This document shows positions 1 through 6,012 of a stretch of 8,986 bases of DNA, one piece after another. Origin of the DNA: Clostridia bacterium. GTDB lineage: Bacteria > Bacillota > Peptococcia > DRI-13 > DTU073. Below the pieces are notes generated by a model. The model ran no database searches. It had not been told where the DNA came from and saw nothing but the letters and a program-made list of their open reading frames with translations. The stretch is from contig JAQVYD010000052.1 of assembly GCA_028709105.1 (NCBI GenBank), positions 1 through 8,986 on the forward strand, read 5' to 3'. Positions within the stretch are counted from its first letter, which is position 1. Each line of letters opens with the position of its first letter. A program made the translations under genes and the position numbers.

Positions 1-700
1 AGATAGGGAATTAACGGTAGAAGGTGGTAGACCGGATACCCTTACTTATGGGAAATTGCAAGTATTAAAAGCACATCAGGTAACTCGTTTAAGTATTAAT
101 CCTCAAACGATGAGGGAGGAAACTCTTGTCGCCATTGGTCGTAGGCATACTATTCAGGCGATTCTAGATGCTTATGAGATGGCGAGGGAAATAGGGTTCT
201 CCGTGATTAATATGGATTTGATTGTGGGGTTGCCGGGGGAAAACTGTACTATTTTACAAAATAGTATGGAAAAAGTTTTGCAACTCGCCCCGGAAAATAT
301 TACGCTTCACGCTTTGGCGATGAAACGGGGTGCTTACTATCATCAAGAAAATATTAAGTTGCCGTTTCCTGCTGAAGGACAGGCGATGATGAATTTAGCA
401 CATCATTGTTTGCAAGATGCCGGTTATTTCCCCTATTATCTTTATAGGCAGAAAGATATTTTTGCTCAGGGGGAAAATGTGGGCTATAGTGTAGCAGGAA
501 ATGCTTGTCTCTATAATCTGCAAATGATCGCTGAAAGACAGACAATTCTTGGTTTTGGTGTGGGTGCGGGTAGTAAGTTCGTCAATACGGAAGATTGGTC
601 TTTGGAGAATCTTTATAATCCTAAAGATATCGTTTTTTATTTGGCAAGGCTGGAGAAAATTATTCAGCAAAAAGTTGACAAGTTGCAGGCTATTTTATAA
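1..700 (+). CDS. hemZ: Oxygen-independent coproporphyrinogen III oxidase-like radical SAM protein HemZ, C-terminal part (5' truncated by window edge)
   Basis: About 232 codons are open from base 2 to the TAA at 698-700. The true start and the radical SAM CxxxCxxC cluster must lie upstream, since the family is roughly 450-500 residues long. Visible family signatures are TVEGGRPDT near the start, then VTRLSINPQTM, IGRRHT, INMDLIVGLPGE, ITLHALAMKRG, YYLYRQK, ENVGYS and GFGVGAGS. These match the HemN/HemZ group and specifically the HemZ branch common in Firmicutes next to hisS. HemN-type enzymes oxidatively decarboxylate coproporphyrinogen III in anaerobic haem synthesis. For HemZ proteins that activity is inferred by homology and is less well established; some HemN relatives insert haem or methylate instead. 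A TTG at 56 could be mistaken for a start, but the homology continues upstream of it. The gap to hisS is only 35 bp, without a terminator. Confidence 0.88.
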   Translation, partial: DRELTVEGGRPDTLTYGKLQVLKAHQVTRLSINPQTMREETLVAIGRRHTIQAILDAYEMAREIGFSVINMDLIVGLPGENCTILQNSMEKVLQLAPENITLHALAMKRGAYYHQENIKLPFPAEGQAMMNLAHHCLQDAGYFPYYLYRQKDIFAQGENVGYSVAGNACLYNLQMIAERQTILGFGVGAGSKFVNTEDWSLENLYNPKDIVFYLARLEKIIQQKVDKLQAIL

Positions 701-701
701 T
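675..701 (+). promoter_or_regulatory. Candidate sigma-A promoter for hisS-aspS, inside the hemZ 3' end
   Basis: A perfect -35 box TTGACA (675-680) and a perfect -10 box TATAAT (696-701) lie in the last codons of hemZ; the -10 box overlaps its stop. The spacer is 15 bp, shorter than the preferred 17, so strength is uncertain. Initiation would fall near 708, about 10 nt upstream of the hisS ribosome site, giving a very short leader. A 6-bp inverted repeat, CTATAT/ATATAG (702-707/711-716), lies at the predicted start. Transcription from upstream through hemZ is the alternative. Confidence 0.45.
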
Positions 702-735
702 CTATATTAGATATAGTTGGGGAGGTTGTATTAGT

Positions 736-2016
736 ATGCTGACGACTAGGCCAAGAGGTACAAATGACCTTTTGCCGAAGGAAATAGAAAAGTGGCATTA
801 TCTAGAGAGCATTTTGCGTCAGGTAGCGGCTCTTTACGGTTATCAAGAAATCCGCACACCGATCTTTGAACATACGGAGCTTTTTCAACGAGGTGTGGGT
901 GAAAGTACGGATATTGTGGAGAAGGAAATGTATACGTTTTTAGACAGAGGGGAGCGGTCTTTGACATTACGTCCGGAGGCCACTGCTTCTACAGTACGGG
1001 CTTTTTTGGAACATAAACTTTATGCAGGTTCTTTACCGCTTAAGTTTTATTATGTAGGTCCCATGTTTCGTTATGACCGTCCCCAGGCAGGGCGCTATCG
1101 GCAATTTCATCAGTTTGGGGTAGAGGCTTTTGGCTCTCAGGATCCCGGCTTAGATGCAGAGGTTATTGCTATGGCTATGGATATTTATGAACGTTTAGGG
1201 CTGCATGATTTAGTGGTAGAACTAAATAGTGTGGGTTGTCCTCATTGTCGTCAGGCTCATCGTCAAGTGTTACAGGAATATTTAAAAGAAAAGGTAACAG
1301 CTCTTTGTGTTACTTGTCAGGGGCGTTTTGCAAAAAATCCTTTACGTATTTTAGATTGTAAGAATGCTCACTGTCGGAAGCTTGTGGCTGAAGCTCCCAC
1401 GATTGAGCAAATGTTGTGTGAGGAGTGCCGAGATCATTTTCAGTTGGTCCAGGAGTATTTGCAAGAATTGCAGGTACCCTATACTTTAAATCCTAGTTTA
1501 GTACGCGGACTGGATTATTATACAAAAACTGCTTTTGAGATTGTGGCTCAAGGGATTGGGGCACAAAGTTCTATCGGTGGCGGAGGCAGGTATGATGATC
1601 TGATTGAAGAATGTGGGGGTCCTGCCATGCCCGGTATTGGTTATGCGATGGGCTTAGAACGTATTCTGCTTACACTTGAAGAGCAGGGGGTTGTTTTGCC
1701 GACACAAGCTAAAACCCAGATCTTTCTTGCGGCTTTGGGAGAAGAAGCACAAAAGATAGGGGCTGGATTAGCTCAGGAATTACGGAAGGCTGGCGTAATT
1801 GTCGAACGTGATTATCTGGGACGTAGTTTAAAAGCACAGTTGAAAGCGGCGAACCGCTTGCAAACAGCCATCACCGTAATTTTAGGCGAAGAAGAATTAG
1901 CTAAAGGCGCAGCAGTTGTGCGGAAAATGCAGGAAGGTCGGCAGAAAGTCGTTCCTTTACCGGAGCTTGTTGCTTATTTAGTGCGGGAGAATAAAGGAGG
2001 AGATATGGATGAGTGA
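736..2016 (+). CDS. hisS: Histidyl-tRNA synthetase
   Basis: This 426-residue class II aminoacyl-tRNA synthetase attaches histidine to tRNA-His in the cytoplasm; the length is normal. The N-terminal RGTNDLLP (7-14) is typical. Motif 2 is FYYVGPMFRYDRPQAGRYRQF around 104-124. The histidine-specific signatures are LVRGLDYYTKTAFE (255-268) and SIGGGGRYDDL (279-289). Motif 3 is GIGYAMGLERIL (300-311). A C-terminal anticodon-binding domain covers about 325-420. The insertion domain carries four cysteine pairs (C168/C171, C191/C194, C208/C213, C228/C231), a pattern seen in clostridial HisRS and possibly a metal site. The ATG is preceded by GGGGAGG at 719-725. The gene overlaps aspS by 8 nt, so the two are almost certainly co-transcribed and translationally coupled. 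No T-box leader fits in the 35-bp upstream gap. Confidence 0.97.
   Translation: MLTTRPRGTNDLLPKEIEKWHYLESILRQVAALYGYQEIRTPIFEHTELFQRGVGESTDIVEKEMYTFLDRGERSLTLRPEATASTVRAFLEHKLYAGSLPLKFYYVGPMFRYDRPQAGRYRQFHQFGVEAFGSQDPGLDAEVIAMAMDIYERLGLHDLVVELNSVGCPHCRQAHRQVLQEYLKEKVTALCVTCQGRFAKNPLRILDCKNAHCRKLVAEAPTIEQMLCEECRDHFQLVQEYLQELQVPYTLNPSLVRGLDYYTKTAFEIVAQGIGAQSSIGGGGRYDDLIEECGGPAMPGIGYAMGLERILLTLEEQGVVLPTQAKTQIFLAALGEEAQKIGAGLAQELRKAGVIVERDYLGRSLKAQLKAANRLQTAITVILGEEELAKGAAVVRKMQEGRQKVVPLPELVAYLVRENKGGDMDE
1994..2000 (+). promoter_or_regulatory. aspS ribosome binding site inside the hisS 3' end
   Basis: AAGGAGG lies 8 nt before the ATG at 2009. It selects that ATG over the ATG at 2005, which is in the hisS frame and encodes Met424 of HisRS. 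Confidence 0.85.
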
Positions 2017-3799
2017 GTCCCTGCGAGGTTTAAAAAGGAGTCATTACTGTGGTGTTGTTAATAAAGACTTTGTTGGTCAAGAGGTGACCCTAATGGGGTG
2101 GGTCCATCGGCGGAGAGACCACGGTGGTGTAATTTTTGTAGATTTAAGGGATCGAGAGGGAAGGATACAGGTTGTTTTTAATCCCATAATAGGAACGGCT
2201 CTTTTTCAAAAGGCAGAAACGGTAAGAAATGAGGATGTTCTTGCGGTAGTTGGCACAGTAAATTTGCGACCGGAAGGTACGATTAATCCTAATTTAGCCA
2301 CAGGGGAAATAGAGGTTGCGGCTAAGGATTTGCGGATTCTTAGTACGGCGAAAACCCCTCCTTTTTATATTGATGATGACGTAGAGGTTGATGAGAATAT
2401 TCGTTTGAAGTATCGTTATTTGGATTTACGGCGTCCGGTGATGCAGAAAGGTTTGATTTTGCGAGATCAGGTTGTCAAGATAATTCGTGATTTTTTCCAT
2501 GGAAAGGGCTTTTTAGAGATAGAAACACCGATGCTGACAAAAAGTACACCAGAAGGAGCTCGTGATTATTTAGTTCCCAGTCGTCTTCATGAGGGTGAGT
2601 TTTTTGCTCTTCCTCAATCCCCTCAGCTTTTTAAACAGCTTTTAATGGTGGCCGGTTTTGATAAATATTATCAGCTTGCCCGTTGTTTCCGTGATGAAGA
2701 TTTACGTGCTGACCGTCAGCCGGAATTTACGCAATTGGATGTGGAGATGTCTTTCGTAGAACGAGAAGATGTTTTAACAGTGATGGAAGAAATGGTAAGT
2801 AGGCTTTTCCAGAAGTGTTTAGGGGTGGAGGTAAAAACCCCCTTGCCACGCTTAAGTTATCAAGAAGCGATCAATCGTTTCGGTGTGGATAAACCTGATT
2901 TACGGTTTGGGATGGAATTAGTGGATGTCGGGGAAGAAGTCAAGAATTGTCAATTTAAGGTATTCACCCAAGCTTTAGAGAAAGGGGGACAAGTCAAGGG
3001 GATTAAGGCTAAAGGTTGTGCTCATTATTCACGCAAGGATCTTGATGATTTGACAAGATTTGCAAGCATTTATGGCGCGAAAGGTTTGGCTTATTTTATG
3101 CTGACAGCAGAAGGGATAAAATCTCCGCTGACGAAGTTTTTTACGTCGGAAGAACTTGAGCGTATCGTGGCGAAAATGGAGGGAGAGCCGGGAGATTTAC
3201 TTCTTTTTGTAGCTGATGAAGCTTCTGTGGTTGCGGCTTCTTTAGGTCATCTTCGTTTAGAGTTGGGGAAGCGGTTAGACTTGATTAATCAGGAGGAATT
3301 TAATTTTCTTTGGGTTGTAGATTTTCCTCTTTTCGAATATGATCAGGAAGAAAAAAGATGGGTGGCCATGCATCATCCTTTTACTTCCCCTAAGGATGAG
3401 GATCTTTCTTTAATGGAGACAGAGCCGCAAAAGGTACAGGCAAAGGCGTATGATCTAATTCTTAATGGTGTGGAAATCGGGGGAGGAAGTATTAGAATTC
3501 ATCAAAGAGATGTTCAGGAATTAATGTTTAAGACTTTGGGGTTCTCATCCGCAGAAGCTCAAGAAAAGTTTGGTTTTCTTTTAGATGCTTTTGAATATGG
3601 TGTTCCTCCTCATGGTGGAATTGCCTTGGGTATAGATCGTTTGCTGATGTTGATGGCGGAAAGAAGTACGGTCCGAGATGTCATTGCTTTCCCTAAAACA
3701 CAAAGTGCTATGGATTTGATGACTCAAGCGCCTTCAGCTGTCTCCCCTCGGCAGTTAAAGGAACTTCATCTTAGAATAAATACACGTGAAAACAAGTAA
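2009..3799 (+). CDS. aspS: Aspartyl-tRNA synthetase, bacterial type, probably non-discriminating (Asp/Asn)
   Basis: This 596-residue class IIb synthetase has the full bacterial architecture. An N-terminal OB-fold anticodon-binding domain (about 10-112) contains GWVHRRRDHGG and VDLRDREG. Class II motif 1 follows around 165-180 (FLEIETPML). Motif 2 is in the stretch 220-245 (YYQLARCFRDEDLRADRQPEF, read as two overlapping parts). A GAD insertion domain spans about 290-420. Later come GGGSIRIH (491-498) and motif 3, GIALGIDRLLMLMAERSTVRDVIAFPK (537-563, read in parts). It charges tRNA with aspartate. His38 and Gly90 correspond, by my recalled alignment, to His31 and Gly81 of Pseudomonas aeruginosa AspRS, residues linked to relaxed specificity that also charges tRNA-Asn. 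In that case GatCAB would amidate Asp-tRNA-Asn elsewhere in the cell. The start overlaps the end of hisS. No terminator follows directly, so transcription may run into the 6S RNA region. Confidence 0.97.
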   Translation: MSESLRGLKRSHYCGVVNKDFVGQEVTLMGWVHRRRDHGGVIFVDLRDREGRIQVVFNPIIGTALFQKAETVRNEDVLAVVGTVNLRPEGTINPNLATGEIEVAAKDLRILSTAKTPPFYIDDDVEVDENIRLKYRYLDLRRPVMQKGLILRDQVVKIIRDFFHGKGFLEIETPMLTKSTPEGARDYLVPSRLHEGEFFALPQSPQLFKQLLMVAGFDKYYQLARCFRDEDLRADRQPEFTQLDVEMSFVEREDVLTVMEEMVSRLFQKCLGVEVKTPLPRLSYQEAINRFGVDKPDLRFGMELVDVGEEVKNCQFKVFTQALEKGGQVKGIKAKGCAHYSRKDLDDLTRFASIYGAKGLAYFMLTAEGIKSPLTKFFTSEELERIVAKMEGEPGDLLLFVADEASVVAASLGHLRLELGKRLDLINQEEFNFLWVVDFPLFEYDQEEKRWVAMHHPFTSPKDEDLSLMETEPQKVQAKAYDLILNGVEIGGGSIRIHQRDVQELMFKTLGFSSAEAQEKFGFLLDAFEYGVPPHGGIALGIDRLLMLMAERSTVRDVIAFPKTQSAMDLMTQAPSAVSPRQLKELHLRINTRENK

Positions 3800-3834
3800 A
3801 ATAAATTAAAAAGGTATTTTTGACCAGTGTTTTT

Positions 3835-3872
3835 TTGACCTTGAAAATTGATTGAGTTTATGTTAACATAAA
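3835..3872 (+). promoter_or_regulatory. 6S RNA promoter with a perfect 16-bp palindrome
   Basis: Two overlapping sigma-A-like readings are possible. One is TTGACC (3835-3840) with TATGTT (3859-3864), spacer 18. The other is TTGAAA (3841-3846) with TAACAT (3864-3869), spacer 17. Either would start transcription around 3870-3877, just ahead of the 6S closing stem. The perfect palindrome TTTATGTTAACATAAA (3857-3872) covers the -10 region and could be an operator. I do not recognise a regulator family for it. The -10 boxes match only 4 of 6 bases, so exact assignment is uncertain. Confidence 0.55.
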
Positions 3873-3878
3873 AGTACA

Positions 3879-4089
3879 AAGAACTTATCCAGACATACCC
3901 TACAGTGCCCGTGAGATTGAGCCTTTAGTTTTGAGCCAACACCATTACCTAGGGAGTCTAGACTCTGGTTGTGGCTTGCAGGCCTACTTAGATGGGACAC
4001 AAAAAGCAATCAGGAGGACACCCACCTGCTGAGCGCAGGTTCAAAACGACGGCACCACGGCATAGTGGGGTTAGTTAAGGGCAGTTCTA
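3879..4089 (+). ncRNA. ssrS: 6S RNA (regulator of sigma-A RNA polymerase)
   Basis: 6S RNA mimics an open promoter, binds housekeeping RNA polymerase and is itself used as template for short product RNAs. The fold can be traced by eye. The closing stem has segments 3880-3885/4083-4088, 3897-3903/4065-4071 and 3907-3913/4056-4061 with one bulged C. The 5' strand of the central bubble is about 3914-3941. The terminal arm begins with 3942-3945/3992-3995 and 3950-3953/3983-3986. A small hairpin, ACCTGC/GCAGGT (4024-4029/4035-4040), sits in the 3' bubble strand, as in other Firmicute 6S RNAs. The bubble contains TAGTTTTGAGCCAAC, close to the product-RNA template region of B. subtilis 6S-1 as I remember it. 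Position supports the call: B. subtilis bsrA lies between aspS and yrvM, and yrvM (tcdA) is found downstream here too. Exact ends are uncertain by about 10 nt; the primary transcript probably runs to the terminator at 4141. Confidence 0.88.
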
Positions 4090-4097
4090 AAAGCATC

Positions 4098-4141
4098 GCT
4101 TCTTACAGTTGAGCAACCCTCAACTGTAAGAAGCATTTTTT
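4098..4141 (+). terminator. Strong intrinsic terminator after 6S RNA (and aspS readthrough)
   Basis: A perfect 16-bp stem (4098-4113 with 4119-4134), a 5-nt CAACC loop and six T residues (4136-4141) form a textbook Rho-independent terminator. It ends the 6S transcript and any transcription continuing from hisS-aspS. The next gene therefore needs its own promoter. Confidence 0.93.
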
Positions 4142-4200
4142 ATTTAAAAACATTTTAGTTTTAGAAGGAAAACTTAATATCTCTGTGGAATATTCTAAAT

Positions 4201-4225
4201 ACAAAATATTTTGTCGAATTATATG
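4201..4225 (+). promoter_or_regulatory. AT-rich control region of the GGDEF-EAL gene: palindrome plus Spo0A-box-like sequence
   Basis: The region 4142-4286 has no gene. It contains a perfect 14-bp palindrome, ACAAAATATTTTGT (4201-4214), which overlaps TTTTGTCGAAT. That sequence includes TGTCGAA (4212-4218), an exact match to the core Spo0A box. A weak -10-like TATATG follows at 4220-4225, but no convincing -35 was found. Spo0A control is therefore a hypothesis. The same 7-mer also occurs by chance inside hisS (1800-1806). Confidence 0.35.
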
Positions 4226-4286
4226 TGAAGTTCTGAAGTAAGAAAGAAAATTAGCTAATAAAATATTATTGGCGTGGAGGTATTAA

Positions 4287-5948
4287 ATGTTTTTTAAGTG
4301 TCATCATTGTTATCAAGCTTTTTTAGTGGGCATTACAATTTTTTTATGTAGTATCATGTCTTTATATTATAGTTTGTATTTAAAAGCATATTTTTTTTAC
4401 GGTGGCATTTTTTATCTTCCTATAACTCTGGCTGGATTTTGGTGTGGGAAAAAAGCTGGATTAGTTTCAGCACTTTTTTTTAGTGGTTTAATAATTTTAA
4501 ATAGCACAGTTAGCTCGTCTGAATATTTATTTAATAATTTATTACAGATCATGATTTTTGTTTTAGTTGGTTATGTGGTGGGAGCATTAAAAGAAAAAGA
4601 TTGGTATTCAGAAAAAATTATTGAACATCAGGCGTATCATGATTTATTAACAGGGTTGCCGAATAGATTAAGTTTTGAAGAATCTCTAGAAAAAGAGTTG
4701 GTGTTTGCCCAAGCCCAGAATCAACTGTTAGCTGTATATCTTATTGACTTAGATAGGTTTAAATATATTAATGATATTCTTGGTCATTTAGCGGGAGATA
4801 AATTATTAGTACAGGTAAGTAAAAGACTAATAGATGCTTTAGCTGAGGATGCTGTTATTGCTCGTTCCTCGGGAGATGAATTTCTTGTTTTTGTGCCGGG
4901 GGTTTCTGAAGAGCAAGCGATTATAGAGATAGCAATGAAGATTATTGATAGTTTTAAAAAGAAATTTATTATTCACGAACGCGAAGTTTATATTACTATA
5001 AGTGTAGGGATTAGTGTTTTCCCTGCACATGGTAAAGATTCTAAAAGTTTAATTTCACATACGGATATGGCGATGAATAAGGCAAAAGAAATGGGGATGA
5101 ATGGCTATCGGTTTTTTAGTACGGAGATGAACAGGGATATTTCTGATAAATTATATATTGCCAATAATATGCGTCAAATGGTAGAAGAGAAGAAATATGA
5201 TGCCTTTGAACTTCATTATCAGCCGATGGTTGAAGTAGGCAGTGGTCGAATTGTTGGTGTTGAGGCGCTTTTGCGTTGGCATCATCCTGATGAGGGCTTG
5301 TTGTACCCTGAACGGTTTATTGAGGTGGCGGAAGAGACAAGATTGATTGTACCTATAGGTAAATGGGTGTTGCAGACGGCCTGTGTGCAAATAAAAAAAT
5401 GGCAGAAAAAAAGCTATACTTCTTTAAAATTATCGGTTAATATTTCGGAACAGCAGCTTCGCGATAAAGCGTTTTTAAATGATGTCCTAACTGTCTTGAC
5501 AGAAACGAGATTTGACCCTAGTTGTTTGGAACTGGAGATTACAGAAACTGTAGCGATGAATAATTTTGGAAGGAATATTGAAGTTTTAGGTGAATTAAGA
5601 AGAATTGGGATTAGGATTGCTTTAGATGATTTTGGAAGTGGATATTCCTCGCTTAATTACTTAGGCACATTGCCGATTAATATATTAAAGGTGGATTATA
5701 ATTTAGTAAAAGAAATTCCCTTTAATATCAAAAAGTCTGCTATTGCCACCTCCATTATTTCTCTGGCTACTTGTTTAAATTATGAAGTAGTAGCGGAAGG
5801 TGTAGAAACAGAGGCTCAATTAGTTTTTTTCCAGCAACAAAGATGCACGTATATTCAGGGGTATTTTTTCAGTAAACCTCTCCCTCCTAAGGAATTGGAG
5901 GCTTTGTTGGAAGAACAACAAAAAGAGGTTGCTTTTGTTGGAAATTAG
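4287..5948 (+). CDS. Membrane-anchored GGDEF-EAL protein (cyclic di-GMP phosphodiesterase, possibly bifunctional)
   Basis: The protein has 553 residues. The N-terminal 100 are hydrophobic, with about three to four membrane segments (roughly 10-30, 36-53, 57-73, 85-101), and no recognised sensor domain. A GGDEF domain follows (about 115-280). It has DLLTGLPNR (118-126), the metal aspartate region LIDLDRFK (152-159), and an active-site loop SGDEF (195-199) in which the first Gly is Ser. No RxxD product-inhibition site is seen five residues upstream. The EAL domain (about 293-540) keeps all the expected catalytic or metal residues: E326 in EALLRW, N385, E417, D447/D448 in DDFGSGYSSL, K468, E504 in VAEGVET, and Q524 in QGYFFSKPL. 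Hydrolysis of c-di-GMP to pGpG is therefore likely. The GGDEF part may synthesise c-di-GMP weakly, or bind GTP and regulate the EAL domain. GGAGG at 4276-4280 supports the ATG. A terminator lies upstream, so it starts a new transcription unit; 64 bp without a terminator separate it from tcdA. Confidence 0.93.
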   Translation: MFFKCHHCYQAFLVGITIFLCSIMSLYYSLYLKAYFFYGGIFYLPITLAGFWCGKKAGLVSALFFSGLIILNSTVSSSEYLFNNLLQIMIFVLVGYVVGALKEKDWYSEKIIEHQAYHDLLTGLPNRLSFEESLEKELVFAQAQNQLLAVYLIDLDRFKYINDILGHLAGDKLLVQVSKRLIDALAEDAVIARSSGDEFLVFVPGVSEEQAIIEIAMKIIDSFKKKFIIHEREVYITISVGISVFPAHGKDSKSLISHTDMAMNKAKEMGMNGYRFFSTEMNRDISDKLYIANNMRQMVEEKKYDAFELHYQPMVEVGSGRIVGVEALLRWHHPDEGLLYPERFIEVAEETRLIVPIGKWVLQTACVQIKKWQKKSYTSLKLSVNISEQQLRDKAFLNDVLTVLTETRFDPSCLELEITETVAMNNFGRNIEVLGELRRIGIRIALDDFGSGYSSLNYLGTLPINILKVDYNLVKEIPFNIKKSAIATSIISLATCLNYEVVAEGVETEAQLVFFQQQRCTYIQGYFFSKPLPPKELEALLEEQQKEVAFVGN

Positions 5949-6001
5949 GATTAAGTTTGTAGTAAGGATAATCATTAGTGTTATTAATAATTGCTTTGGA
6001 T

Positions 6002-6006
6002 GAGGG
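6002..6006 (+). promoter_or_regulatory. tcdA ribosome binding site, supporting a TTG start
   Basis: GAGGG lies 6 nt before the TTG at 6013. No in-frame ATG or GTG is placed as well, and the protein family's N-terminus aligns with translation from this TTG. Confidence 0.7.
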
Positions 6007-6012
6007 ATTGAT

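Noticed and set aside
56..58. TTG at 56 as the start of a short independent gene
   Set aside because: The reading frame and the HemZ homology (TVEGGRPDT) continue upstream to the window edge, so this is an internal codon.
395..670. Minus-strand open frame of 91 codons inside hemZ
   Set aside because: It is fully antisense to a well-supported gene, has no convincing ribosome site and no recognisable motif; it is a shadow of low-complexity codon use.
701..735. T-box riboswitch before hisS
   Set aside because: Only 35 bp are available, far too short for a T-box leader.
1800..1806. TGTCGAA Spo0A-box match inside hisS
   Set aside because: It is mid-coding with no adjacent promoter; it shows that the 7-bp core occurs by chance and lowers the weight of the upstream match at 4212.
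3879..4089. Cyclic di-GMP riboswitch controlling the downstream GGDEF-EAL gene
   Set aside because: I cannot find the conserved GEMM-type core, the fold fits 6S RNA well, and an unconditional strong terminator with 145 bp of extra leader separates it from the gene.
5949..6012. Separate promoter for tcdA
   Set aside because: Only weak hexamer matches (TTGTAG and TATTAA with a 19-bp spacer) were found; readthrough from the GGDEF-EAL gene is at least as likely.
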